Positions 41,519 to 52,390 of a DNA stretch of 64,000 bases are shown here, one piece after another; position 1 is the stretch's first letter, and each line of letters starts with the position of its first letter. Source of the DNA: Bimastos eiseni (Eukaryota > Annelida > Clitellata > Crassiclitellata > Lumbricidae); the NCBI GenBank assembly GCA_959347315.1, contig OY365813.1, forward strand, positions 19,128,960 through 19,192,959, read 5' to 3'. The position numbers were made by a program, and so were the translations under genes. The notes under the pieces are model-generated. The model did no database searches. It was not told the origin of the DNA and was given only the letters and a program-made list of their open reading frames with translations.

Positions 41519-43130
41519 ATGGTGGATAAGTTGCCAGGTGGGATAGACACTTTAGTCGGAAATAAACATCCAGAGGTCTTGCCATTGCACATTTCTGTGG
41601 TTACGAGGGCCCAAAGTAGACGGGAACGAAATTTAACGGGGAATTGTGGTGACGTGAACGCTCATTCTTTCGATGACCTCACTATTGACCTTGCAGCGTC
41701 AGTAAACGAGAATACTGTATATAATCAGACAATTAATGCTGATGAGACGCGGGTCGAAGAGACTTTAGTCGAAAGAGCAGTCAAGTGTGACGATGCACCG
41801 AACGACGAACACAACGCCTCGCAGGGTATTAACGATGGAATTTTATCCAAAATTGGGAGGGTTGTTTCGAAGGATGAGTTAATCAGTTTGCAAGGTAACG
41901 ATGTATCGCTGAACGGATTATTTGTTTTGGCGCAGTCGAATGACAAGGGAACGCAACGCAGCGGTTATGAACTACGTGGTAATGTTATAATTCGACGGTG
42001 GAAATATTAATTAACTCCTGGTGATTTAGGAATAACACAAGTGGTTTTACCTACGGCGTTACGACCGCAAATGTTACAGGTGGCACACGATCTTCCATCT
42101 AGTGGGCATTTGGGTATGAGAAAGACAACCGATAGGTTGAGACACTTCTGGTGGCCTGGTGTTTTCAGTGCTGTTAGACAGTATTGTCGCAGTTGTGACA
42201 TGTGTCAAAAGTTAGGAAAGGATGCGATACAAGTGCGAGCGCCATTGATTAATCTACCTGTAGTTGGTAAGGTGTGGTCAAAGATTTCTTTGGATGTGAT
42301 AGGTCCCTTATAAATCTGTAAGAAGTCTGGTAACCGATTTATATTGACGGTTTTGGATCTGGCAACCCACTTTCCTCTAGCGTTTGCGCTTAAGGAACAT
42401 TCGGCAGTGGAAGTGGCTAAAGCATTGACACAGGTGTTCACGTATTTTGGATTTTCTGATGAAATTTTGACCGATTGCGGTACCGAATTTTTATCGCAAC
42501 TTAATGCAGATTTTCTTAGATGAGTGTAAGGTGTTTCACTTGCGGACCAGTCCCTACCATCCACAAACTAATGGTTCTTTGGAACGTTTCAATAAAACCT
42601 TGAAGGATATGCTAAAAGCAATGAAGGCTACCACGTCCGCTGAGTGGGACGAGGTATTGCCATGACTGTGTTATGCTTATCGCGAAATTCCTGTTCGTGA
42701 TTTTAACCATTTGAGTTAACTTTCGGTCGAAATCTAAAAGGTGTTTTGCAACTGATCAAACACAGTTGGCTGAAAGAGGACATAGTTCCTGAGTTGACAA
42801 AAGTAAATGCGACTGATTTTGTATTCAATATATGTGACAAAATTCGTACATAATTGAAAATTGTCAATACAAATTAAAGAAGGCAGAAAGATATTTCTGA
42901 AGTCTGGTATGACAAAAAAGCAAGAGAGATGGAGTTTGAATTGGGTGAGATGGTATTGGTTTTGTTACCATTGATCGGTAAACCTTAACAAGCCAAATAC
43001 GCAGGACCGTATTTGTTGGAGAAGTAACTTGGTGATGTTGATTACGTGATTAGTACTCCAGACAGGAGGAAGTTAAAACGCGTGGTACATGTAAACTTGC
43101 TGAAGAAATATATTAATCGAAAGGTGGATG
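41519..43130 (+). pseudogene. Integrase remnant (HHCC, DD35E, GPY/F)
   Basis: Integrase inserts the element's cDNA. A spacer frame (41519-42010) ends in LRGNVIIRRWKY, the usual lead-in to integrase, then stops. The zinc-binding domain follows at 42041-42230: AHDLPSSGHLG gives the His pair and YCRSCDMC the Cys pair. The core has Asp at 42293 (LDVIGPL), Asp at 42473 (LTDCGTEF) and Glu at 42582 (NGSLERFN). That is about 35 residues from the second Asp to Glu, as in DD35E enzymes. A stop at 42311 and a frameshift between 42473 and 42582 break it. A GPY/F module (AKYAGPYLLEK, about 42990-43022) closes the integrase, and its frame runs on toward RT without LTR or spacer. All catalytic residues remain but no continuous frame does. 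Confidence 0.88.
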
Positions 43131-43189
43131 TTTCTAAAGTATGTGATGTGAATGTGCAGGTGAATGTTGACAAAAACACTGTTAACCTC

Positions 43190-43940
43190 GATGACATGTT
43201 TTTGAAGGATGTGGTACTCGATCGTTTAGAAGATTATCAAACAGAGGAGTTTTCACAGTTGCTTCTGTATTTTCAAGATGTGTTTGATACTGTGCCCGGG
43301 AGAACGTCGCTGGTACAGCATGACATAGTTTTTGAAAGCAGAGTCTGTTCCGGTGCGACAGGTGCCTTACCGCCTACACCCAGAGAAAATGCGGCTAGTA
43401 GATAACGAAATTTCTGAATTATTATCCTTGGGGATAAATGAAAATTCTGATAGTCCTTGGGCAGCTCCGATTTTAATTGTTCCGAAGCCAAATGGTACTA
43501 CTCGGTTGTGTACAGACTTCAGAAAATTAAATACATTGACGGTCCCTGATCCATATCCAATGCCTCGAGTGGATACTCTTCTAGATCGATTGGGTGGGGC
43601 TAAATATCTCACAAAACTTGACATGACCAACGGTTACTATCAAATTGCTATAGCGCCAGCATCTGTCCCGTTGACAGGATTTGTAACGCCACATAGGCAT
43701 TATCAATGGCGATACATGACTTTTGGGTTGCGAGGTGCACTGGCAACGTTTAGTAAACTGGTTAGAAAGTTGTTTGTTGGCCTGGAAATGTTCTGTGAAG
43801 CATGCTTGGGTGATGTGCTAATTTTCAGCAGGGATTGGCCTAGTCATGTTTTACAGTTAAAGCAGGTTTTGCAAAGGGTTCGGGAAGAAAATCTGAAACT
43901 GAACACTAAGAAGTGTTTTTGCTAACGCGGAACTCGAATT
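43190..43940 (+). pseudogene. Reverse transcriptase remnant, catalytic box lost
   Basis: The RT N-terminal part starts in one frame (up to about 43405) and continues in another (43332-43925). Recognisable blocks: SPWAAPILIVPKPNGTTRLC and TDFRKLN, LTKLDMTNGYYQI (first catalytic Asp at about 43620), and FGLRGALATFSKL. The YxDD box that should hold the other two Asp residues reads CLGD at 43803-43814: the Tyr and the first Asp are replaced. The frame ends at TGCTAACG near 43921, so thumb and connection are out of frame. Without YxDD the enzyme cannot have been active in this copy. Confidence 0.9.
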
Positions 43941-44043
43941 CTTAGGGCACCACTTGGAGTTTAATTCTATTCAACCACGTATATAGAAAGTGGATGCAAT
44001 GCTGAACTTTACGCAACCAACTAACAAAAAACAGATTTAATCA

Positions 44044-44625
44044 TTGTTAGGGCTAGCCTCGTATGATAAAAAATACATAGCCCACTTTGCTCAATTGACG
44101 TTACCATTGACCGCATTACTTAAGAAAGATGCTAAGTTTATGTGGAAATGTGACGTTCAAAAGGCATTTGTTGACTTGAAATCCAGGTTGGCATTGAGAC
44201 CGATACTGCGACCACCGGATTATAATAAACCGCTTTGTTTATCTGTTGACGCTTCTCAATGCTGTGTGGGAGCCTGTTTATTTCAGGTACATGATGGTCT
44301 TGAACACCCAATTTCCTTTCTCAGTCGGAAGCTACGAACCTGAGAGCTCAACTACTCAACCGTGGAGAAGGAGGCGTTGGCTCTGATTACAGCGGTACGC
44401 GCGTGTAGTCCGTACTTCGGTTTTGATCCAATAACCGTGTAAAACAGATCATAGTCCTCTCCAGTTCATAAACTCCATGGTGAATACGAACCAGAAATTA
44501 CTTTGGTGGAGTTTAGAATTGCAACAATTTACGCTGGATATTAGACACAGGAGGGGAAAGGACAATTTCTTAACCCGACCTGTTGAGCCGACCGTCGTAA
44601 CATGTTCTAGTTTACGACCACTGTA
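44044..44625 (+). pseudogene. RT connection and RNase H remnant
   Basis: LGLASYDKKYIAHFAQLTLP is the start of the RT-RNase H connection. LSVDASQCCVGACLF holds the first RNase H Asp (about 44248). A stop at 44341 precedes ELNYSTVEKEALALITAVRA, which holds the catalytic Glu. TDHSPLQF and, near the end, LDIRHRRGKDNFLTRP follow in another frame and match the C-terminal RNase H blocks of Gypsy elements. No chromodomain or env follows. Confidence 0.85.
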
Positions 44626-44910
44626 AATGAGACCCAGGAAAATGTAGCCTGGTGATAATAGGAGATTCTCTTGTTAGCTCTAGATCAGAGTTTTTCTGTA
44701 TCAATTTTGTTTCTAACTGATTTGGAATGAAACGATGAGACTTTGCGGACCGTTTTTGCTATGAGTCCGCGTACCGATGTGAACAGTGTATATAGATTAT
44801 TATGTTCTTATTAATTTGGACATTATATATATACATGTACAATGTTTGGAAAGTTGTAAATAGGTCTAACTTTATGTTTTTGTCCAAAACCTTGCTAGGT
44901 TTTCTCTCAT

Positions 44911-44925
44911 TGCCGTCGGGGGGTA
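44911..44925 (+). promoter_or_regulatory. Polypurine tract of the Gypsy element
   Basis: GTCGGGGGGTA lies immediately before the 3' LTR, the position of the plus-strand primer. Confidence 0.7.
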
Positions 44926-45466
44926 TGTTGGGAACACGTGCCTAACCTGCCCTATAGTTTACCGTGGTGGCCTATACCTGTGCTTGTATGAAAGTGGGAT
45001 TGTCTCATTGGGCATCCTTTTCTTTGGATCTCTCTTTCTCCTGCTCTGTGCAATGGAGGGTAAAGTTTAACTAGGAGTGTCCTTCTCTACAAATAGAAGG
45101 CACACATTATTCTAAGTGAGTTCTGACAGTCATTCTTGTTTTGGAAGGTCTTAAGCGTTCAGCCCGTTGCTGATTTTCTGCGTGTGACTGTCTGAATCTC
45201 AGTTGTTAGTCATTTAGCTAGAAAGGGACAATCCCTGTTTAATGCACGCCGTTCTCTCGCGGTTCCGTTTCCTTCGAGGACAACCGTGTTAAAGTTGTGC
45301 CTGTCTTGTCTGCGTATCGACCGTCAGCAGTTTCTTGACATCCGTGTTGTTTTGCTGTCTTCTTGGCTGACGAAGGTTATGTATAACTTGTATATAAATG
45401 ATTAAATTGATATTTTTTATCATATCCCTAGAGCCTTAATAATTCTCTCAGTTATAGCATTCAACA
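44926..45466 (+). repeat. 3' LTR of the Gypsy element
   Basis: Starts TGTTGGGAACACGTGCC and ends ATAGCATTCAACA; followed by ATGTA. It is the more canonical of the two LTRs, without the 3-bp and 18-bp insertions of the 5' copy. Confidence 0.92.
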
Positions 45467-45519
45467 ATGTATGCACGTATGTATGTATGTCCATGGTTGT
45501 AGCGGATTTGATATTTTCA

Positions 45520-45730
45520 TTCATTTCATTACGAAGATTTATATAACCCACTTTCAAGGTTACCACTCAAGAGAGCTCTCGATTCAAGGACGGCTGAAAA
45601 GGACCGTTTTAAGGAGAGTATAAAAGGAGTTCAAGTGGACCATGAGGAATAAGCGCCAAAGGGAGTCTGCTCAAGAACGAGGGGCCAACTACTGACAAGG
45701 CATGATTTTGTATTTTAGTTGTGCGGGCAA
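45520..45730 (+). repeat. Dispersed repeat (TTTATATAGC family), long copy 2
   Basis: CATTTCATTACGAAGATTTA, then GGTTACCACTCAAGAGAGCT, GGCTGAAAAGGACCGTTTTA, GTATAAAAGGAG, GAGGGGCCAACTACTGACAA and GGCATGATTTTGT. It aligns along about 190 bp with 37556-37745 and, like that copy, runs into a CATA-type tetranucleotide array. Confidence 0.75.
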
Positions 45731-45820
45731 ATGATACATACATACATACATACATACAATACATACATACAATACATACATACATACATACATACATACA
45801 TACATACATACATACATAAT
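45731..45820. repeat. ACAT tetranucleotide array
   Basis: About 20 ACAT units with two ACAAT interruptions, directly after the dispersed repeat. Confidence 0.95.
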
Positions 45821-46354
45821 TGCTTTCGTATTTTTTCAAGTGAAAAACAATATTGTAACTAACCACGTATTCTATATTCAACACGCTATTACATTCCTCC
45901 CATTGCATAGATTATAATATACGTAACCACGTACTTGTATACACGTATATATATATATGCATATATATATATGCATGCTACGTAGATATAGTAGACTTTT
46001 TCGGGCAACGCATGTCTGTCTGTTGCTATTCGCCTTTCTTCTCCTGATTAAAAGACCGACCTTCTTGCGTCTTTCCACCGAATTTTTACTTCGAACAAAG
46101 GCGAAAATTATTTGTATCTATTTCGTATGAGACATAATTTAGTACATGCTCTGAACTCACCCGTTCTGTTACATTATATTGCAAACTGGTTCATTGGATA
46201 GCTTGTGGAGTGGCTTGAAAGTCGATGAGATTGTTTTTTGCGGTGTACGGCGTGAAAGGTTGTGATATATTTTGCAGCTCCGTGTAAGGTCGAGAGACTT
46301 ATTGCTATACGGATGTTTCTATTCCTATGAAGCTGCTGTTTCGTCTGGCTGGAC
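45821..46354. other. Unique DNA with short AT runs
   Basis: TATATATATGCA patches at 45945-45975. No gene recognised. Confidence 0.4.
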
Positions 46355-46635
46355 TGCTCGTCATCGTCAACTTCATCATTATCATCACCCAGCCAATTTC
46401 ATCATCATCATCATTACCATCGTCATCACCAACATCATCATTATCATCTGAAGCAGCGTCATCATCGTCGTCACTATCATCATGATCATAACCACCACCA
46501 TCGTTGTCAACCTCATCATCGTCATATCAAACACCATAGTAATAAATGTCATCATCGTCGTCGTCACTATTGTCATCTTCATCAGTTTAATCACCAACAA
46601 CATCATCATCAGCATCGTCATCATCAATATAGTCG
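46355..46635. repeat. Imperfect ATC / GTC trinucleotide array
   Basis: ATC, GTC and ACC triplets with many interruptions; the Met/Thr-rich minus frame is a shadow. Confidence 0.9.
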
Positions 46636-47665
46636 CTGCTGTAGTCGTTGTGTCTTAGTCAGTTTCTGTGGTAGCCATTGGGCGTCAATGGATGCGGATG
46701 GATCGCCTGTAATAGCTCTGCTGGGACGTCAGACAATCAGAATCCGAAATTCTTGGAAAAGAGAGCAAGGACGATATCTGCGTTTATATCGAGATACGAG
46801 ATGTACATGTATTTTACACTGTACATGCATCTATGGCATACAGGCCTACAGATCGATCGGCGTTTATATACTTTGTCCAGAGACTCTGAATACCTTTTCC
46901 ATCTGTCCAGCTATCGACAGAAATTCCCTGTGTATGTTCTACGAATCTGCGTGGGCCCACCGCTGGCGACTCTAGTCGGCTTACTGTGCATTGTTTAGGT
47001 ACATGATATATTTTATTCGTTCGTAACGACATTTTACAGTAGAAGTCGGAGCAAAGAGCGCATCTGAGTAGATATCTCATATATAAATTTTCAAAATGAA
47101 TGAGATCCCTACATACAGTTATACATGGATCCATTCACATATGCATACTATATGTACATACATGAACATGTATGCTGTTAGACTTTAGCTGCATTTACCT
47201 CGTTTGAGCGCTGAGAATATAGTTCAAGCGAGCGCATTGTCTCGGCAAGTTATGCACACTGGACTCCTATATCCTCTACTGACTCGGCTTCATAACCACA
47301 CGAAATTAGTCTCTCAGGCACGTTTTACATCTGTCTACCTTCTGTTCGATCCATCAATCATTATAGGTGGGTGCACCTCGGTGCCGAAGAATAACAGCCT
47401 CCCGCGCACGAAACAATTATCCGACAGACGAAACATTGTCTTGGACTGGCGCTCAGTCACGATGTACAAACGGAGTACATTGGGGGAACTAACGACTAGG
47501 TTTGGTTGTTGCTTTTAGCGCCACGATTTTTTTCTGAGGTTATCGTCATGCGGGGTTCTAAAAGGCGCTACATTAAGACGGAGAGACAGTGACGTGAAAG
47601 ATCATTGCAAACAATTCCCCATCGTAGTCAAGCTCTCTTGTTATCAAGGGAACCCGTCGACGGTC
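46636..47665. other. 1 kb of unique DNA, no recognised gene
   Basis: Frames of 95-106 codons overlap on both strands (46678-47134), plus one of 104 codons at 47204-47518. None has a domain, and they conflict with one another, so I call no gene. Confidence 0.35.
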
Positions 47666-47876
47666 TAATCTGTCTCTGTCTCTATCTGTCTCTGTCTGTC
47701 TCTCTCTCTCTCCATGTCTCTTTCTCACACTTTCTGTCTCTGTCAACTACAGACATATATATATACATATATATATATATATAATATGTGTGTGTATGCG
47801 TGTGTGTGTGTCTCTGTCTCTCTGGAATTTCCCTCTCTCTCCCTCACCCTCTCTCTGTATATCTGTCTGTCTCTCT

Positions 47877-47967
<91 letters not shown>

Positions 47968-48090
47968 GTCTCTGTCGCTCTGGTAACTCTCTCTCTCTCT
48001 TTCTTTCTCATATCTCTCTGTTGTCTCTGTCTGTCTGAATATCTCGCTCTGTCTTGTTCACTCTGTCTCTGTATCTCTCTCTGTCAACAG
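47666..48090. repeat. CT tracts around an 85-bp AT tract
   Basis: CT/CTGT repeats flank a nearly pure (AT)n run at about 47883-47965. Tyr/Ile frames are shadows. Confidence 0.95.
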
Positions 48091-49035
48091 GACATGAAAT
48101 TCCCTTAAACATCTCTGACACGACGTAACGCTCGTGATTACGCTGGTGTCCCGTGCATCGCTATATAGTAGGACATTAGAAATTTAAAACTTAGGAATAC
48201 GATTTAATAGCTCCTGTGAAAAAACTCCATTGTTCAGAGAGTAGCAGAATGAATCCAGCCTAAGATTCGAGACACAATAATTATGCCTCAATAACCATCT
48301 CATAACGATGCACACATCATAAGCCTGCCTACGGGTTATCAGGCATGGATCACGATGATGATAATCAAGATAAAACAATAAATATTAGTGACTTTGTAAA
48401 GTACTCTTTATGTCCCCTTTACACGTTTTTCGGTTACAAACAATTTCTTTCTTTTCAAACTATTGTTTATGATTTAAAATTGTTGTCAACGGTCTTTGAC
48501 GTCATATAATGACGTTACTCTTTGGAATAAATACGCAATATGCAAAACGACTTTCAGAATTTCTTGAACAAGGTATTGTCAGTCCGTGCCTCAGATTCAC
48601 ACTTCTAAATTATCTGTATGAAATCACAGTTGACTTCATATAGGCCAGCGCAGAGAGCGCCACTTGGTATTCATATTGAATGGGCGGTATAAAAATATTC
48701 TATTACATTACATTCGGTGTGACCTTGCGCACATTGCAAATTTAATTAAATAAGATGATAATGGTAGAAAAGGCCAGATCGAATCCTTGTTCCTTGAATG
48801 TGTAATTGTATGCATACATCGATAATGAACCTGGGTGTCTGAATGTAGAGGTTGACAGATCGTTGCGTGCAATGTCCAACTATTTTATACTTGGATACAA
48901 CGATAATTGCTCATAACACGACATTCAGAATGGGCTTCGTAGGTGATTGGTCGCTTGGGAGCAATAAGACGGAAACGGCTGTCAAAACGATTAGAAAAAG
49001 AATCGATTTTTATTGCATGATGAAAGATGAATATA
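48091..49035. other. Unique DNA, no recognised gene
   Basis: Short frames only. TGACGTCA-like motifs near 48498 are isolated. Confidence 0.4.
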
Positions 49036-49460
49036 GATCTAACAGTTGCAATTAGGTCAAATATTAGACCATGGTCATGGTCTAAATTTAACTGCAATAT
49101 ATAGATCAAATATTGGACCGTGGCAAAATCTTAATTGCAGCCATTAGGTTAAATTTTTTTACCATGTCCTAAATTTAATTGCAGAGACCAGATCAAATTT
49201 AATTGCCTCAATTAGGACAGATATTAATTAGACCATGGCCTAAATTTAATTGCAACGAATAGATAAAATACTAGACCGCTGCCAAAATTTAATTGCAGCT
49301 ATTAGGTTAAATATTTTTTTGACAATGGTCTAAATTTGATTGCTGCAATTAGATAAAATATTGGACTATGACCTGAATTCAATTGCAACAATTTTATGAA
49401 AATAACTTTAGATCATGGCCTAAATTTGATCGCACCAAATAGGTCAACAGACTATTAGAC
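49036..49460. repeat. About 60-bp minisatellite with a palindromic core
   Basis: About seven units of AATTAGRTAAAATATTAGAC, CATGGCCTAAATTTAATTGC. Each unit carries a near-palindrome around CATGG (for example AGACCATGGTCATGGTCT near 49066), so single strands could fold into a row of hairpins. Confidence 0.85.
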
Positions 49461-50099
49461 CAACAATTACGTCTAGTATATTGTATTGTATTTATCAGTT
49501 TATATAGCACCTCTCACAGAATAACTATTCAGAGGCTTTCGTAGTAGTATTATATTAGTATAATCGGCACATCCTTTTTTCTGTAGCCTCATAAATGATT
49601 TGATTTGATTTCATAATGTTGATGAACGGGTTCAACTTCAAGCCTAAGGCAGACAAATGCACTACAAAAAAGCACAAATAAAACATCAATGCTTTCTTAG
49701 TTCGACGGTCGAGCTTACACTGGCAAATGATTCAACCTGTCGTTCGCTGACCGTTTCCTTACGCTGAACCAGTATTTAGTAACTACTGACCATCTATTAG
49801 GAGCCTCTCCCGATTGTGAGCATATCCGAAACCCCTGCTGGCGAAAAGACCCGAAGATTATCCGGAAATTCACATTGAGCTACTTCGGGTGTAACCGTAT
49901 AATTCCTCGAGTCTGGCGCCGAGAGGCAGGAGGGGTTGTGACAAAATGACCGATGCCCCAACACCCGGTTGATGGGCGAAACGGCTGCATGCAGAGTTAA
50001 AAGCTTCGTCGAAGATATCTTCTCCTTTCTACATAGCATACAGACATTGCGTCTATAGCCCTTCACAAGGAATTCGATAACATATTTGTGCATGCACGC
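49461..50099. other. Unique DNA; partial TTTATATAGCACC repeat at 49498
   Basis: AGTTTATATAGCACCTCTCA, then AACTATTCAGAGGCTTTCGT is a short copy of the 37556 family. No gene recognised; the 102-codon minus frame (49797-50105) is unassigned. Confidence 0.4.
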
Positions 50100-50250
50100 A
50101 GACACGTATATATATACACTACATACGCATATATATCATATATATATATATGCTACACGTATATATATAATATACATATATATATATACAACACGCATAT
50201 ATATATATACGCGCCTATCAAGTATCCGCATATATGTAACTACATGTATA
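50100..50250. repeat. AT-rich ATATACAC cluster
   Basis: Alternating ATATATAT and ACACGCATATAT blocks, about 30 bp apart, four times. Confidence 0.85.
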
Positions 50251-50754
50251 CCCTGCTGAGAGCGTCTTGTCCTTCAGCGTCTTTTCTAAAGAACTTCTTA
50301 AAAGGCGCTCGATAGAAATACATGTATATATGCCAGCATATTTATATGCGTGCGGAAACTGGTGTCTGAGTTATAGATACAAGTCCGCAAGCTTAGCGAA
50401 ATAAATCTGGCGATATTGCTGAGCGATTTGACCTATTGGCACGTTGTGCCAAACTGTGGTATCTCGTCTTCTTTTCCATTTCTATTCGCTATGTTGGAAC
50501 TAATGGCGCTGAAAGTCAGACACCAGTGTGTCCGATTGTTTGGGAAGAACGGAAGCTCGCGAATAAGCTGGCGCTTGCGCTTGGATTTCGAGTGGCGCTT
50601 TAGTAATTTGAAGATTGTGATTATGATGTGAGGAAAGAGCGGACAGATGACTGCGTGGGTAATGGGTGAAAACAGAGAAATTTAATTTATTTACATGTGC
50701 AACTGTGCATGGTTATATACATGAGAGCGGTATCTATACCAAGGCTTGCAATTC
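50251..50754. other. Unique DNA, no recognised gene
   Basis: A 71-codon plus frame (50416-50631) without recognisable content. Confidence 0.4.
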
Positions 50755-50945
50755 AGGCACTCCTTGACTTTGGCAGCGCCAGTCCCAAGCCTGGATGTGG
50801 AAGGAGGGCTAAGCTAATGAGCGTTGTTATCAAACTGGAACTACTGCTACTATATATAATGTCTATGACAAGTTATTACAGGAGACGATTTCAACTGTCG
50901 GTTGCCATGCAAGGTGCCCAGAGCGCTGTGCATGGAATTTAGCCA
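50755..50945 (+). repeat. RTE-like 3'-end repeat copy
   Basis: CAGCGCCAGTCCCAAGCCTG, GATGTGGAAGGAGGGCTAAG, CTAATGAGCGTTGTTATC, then ACGATTTCAACTGTCGG and GCGCTGTGCATGGA. The last blocks match 30690-30735, so the shared unit is about 190 bp. Confidence 0.65.
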
Positions 50946-51005
50946 ACGATGACGCCTAGGAAAATAAGAACTAGTCAACCTTGCGTGGGAATTTGAGCAT
51001 AGAAC

Positions 51006-51062
51006 TCGGTTCCTCAGCTCTGCGCCCCAGTGTGTTACTCATTACTCCATGCTTCCCTCAAT
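51006..51062 (-). repeat. tRNA-like SINE head, inverted copy
   Basis: CTCGGTTCCTCAGCTCTGCG then CCCCAGTGTGTT is the reverse complement of 18337-18370. Confidence 0.6.
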
Positions 51063-51369
51063 GTGCTGAAACAAAGAGAAGGGCTGGATGAGACTCGCCA
51101 AATGTGGTCAGCAATGTCCATCGTCTGATGGTCAAACGATGACGTCGTTTGCACTGTCCGTGAGTTAATGGCGCTGTTCGAAAAGCGTGAAATCGTGGTA
51201 GCGACGTCGACACGGACCGTTATTTAAGTGGCGAAACGAGGACTAAGAGGAGGAAGAGGAAGTGTCCTCCGGGAGAAGTCTATCGGCCGACGAGGAAAGA
51301 GACGGAGGAAGAGGCGGCTAGAAAAAGAAACTGAGGCAGCTACAGTGATGCTGAAAGACACGCACGCAG
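51063..51369. other. Unique, purine-rich DNA
   Basis: A GAGGAAGAGG-rich stretch at 51236-51335 gives an Arg/Lys-rich frame of no recognisable type. Confidence 0.4.
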
Positions 51370-51550
51370 GCGCTCACATGCACACACACATAGTCAAAAT
51401 ACACACACACATATATACGTATACATACATACATACATACATACATACATGCATACATACATACATACATACATGTACACACATACACGCGCAGAGGAAA
51501 GATTAACGCCTGAAGTACAGAAAGGTCAGACAGAGAGAGAGAGAGAGACA
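51370..51550. repeat. CA, ACAT and GA microsatellites
   Basis: CA at 51380-51415, ACAT at 51420-51485, GA at 51532-51550. Confidence 0.9.
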
Positions 51551-52020
51551 GGGAGACATAGACAAACATACAGAGACGCACTAACACGAATATCATTAAT
51601 CCAATAAACAGCTGTGAATGATATGGAAAGGGAGAAGGAGGAGGATCCTAAACAAACACAGAGAAATATATAAAGACATAAAAAATACAATCGCAGGAAC
51701 TAACAGATAAAAAAACCCGTTGCGATGTAACCAGGACTTTTTCCTACCGATTAAAGATTAATGATGAAGAAAGCAGCAAAGACTGGATGAAAAAAAAACA
51801 AAGCAAGAGTTAGAGAGATAATAACACGAGTATAGAGAGATAATAGACGAGAATAGAACGAGAGTAAGTACATATATACCAATGTAGGATCAGGGCTGCT
51901 GCGACAGGAATAAGGTCAGTAATACATCGCAGTGCGTGATATCGATGCCACTGTGTACGCAATTGCGAGCACAATAATTGATGAAATTCAACAGATAATT
52001 AATACTGAATATATTATAAT
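51551..52020. other. Unique A-rich DNA
   Basis: No feature supported. Confidence 0.4.
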
Positions 52021-52115
52021 CTCTGCTGGGACGCGGTGGCCGATTGATTAGAGAACTGGAATTGTGACGCGGATAGCACGGACTCGAACCTCATCCTCTG
52101 AGACGGTCACTAAGG
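52021..52115 (+). repeat. tRNA-like SINE head
   Basis: GTGGCCGATTGATTAGAG (A-box-like, about 52036-52053) and GACTCGAACCTC (B-box-like, 52081-52092) have tRNA spacing. There is no acceptor stem pairing, so it is a SINE head rather than a tRNA gene. Confidence 0.6.
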
Positions 52116-52159
52116 GGCATAAGAGTAACGGAACAATGGACAACGCACTAGGGCGCAGA

Positions 52160-52372
52160 ATTGACATGGTTAATCGTAAAGGCATTTTTTTTATTTTACT
52201 GACATGTCTATTAGTAAAGGCATTATCATTTTGATGACATAGTTATTCGTAAAGCCATTATTTTAATTTGCTGACATGATTATTTGTAAAGGCATATTAC
52301 TATTTTGCTGACATAGTTATTCGTTAAGGCGTTTCTGTAAGCTTTGTCGACATAGTTATTCGCCAATTTTCC
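52160..52372. repeat. About 37-bp minisatellite, five units
   Basis: Five units of 35-39 bp beginning GACATAGTTATTCGTAAAGG and ending in a T-rich stretch with TTTGCT, plus a half unit. It lies between two different tRNA-derived SINEs. Confidence 0.85.
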
Positions 52373-52390
52373 TTCATATCTTAAAGTACT

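Larger units (their letters stand above)
39130..45466 (+). mobile_element. Ty3/Gypsy LTR retrotransposon, Gmr1-like domain order, defective (6.3 kb)
   Basis: Flanked by LTRs of 560 and 541 bp that begin TGTT..GGGAACACG and end GCATTCAACA. The 5-bp target duplication is ATGTA, although the target is an ATGT array. Inside, in order: gag with coiled coil and a SCAN-like segment, zinc knuckle, aspartic protease (DSGA), integrase (HHCC, DD35E, GPY/F), reverse transcriptase, RNase H, and a polypurine tract just before the 3' LTR. Integrase precedes RT, the reverse of ordinary Gypsy elements and as in the Gmr1-like group. Every region carries stops or frameshifts, and RT lacks its catalytic box. No convincing primer-binding site follows the 5' LTR. 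Confidence 0.93.

Noticed and set aside
39130..45466. An intact, active retrovirus-like element
   Set aside because: Stops and frameshifts in every domain, CLGD in place of the RT box, and no env frame.
46678..47134. Overlapping 95-106-codon frames on both strands as possible genes
   Set aside because: They conflict with each other and show no domain, signal peptide or splice evidence.
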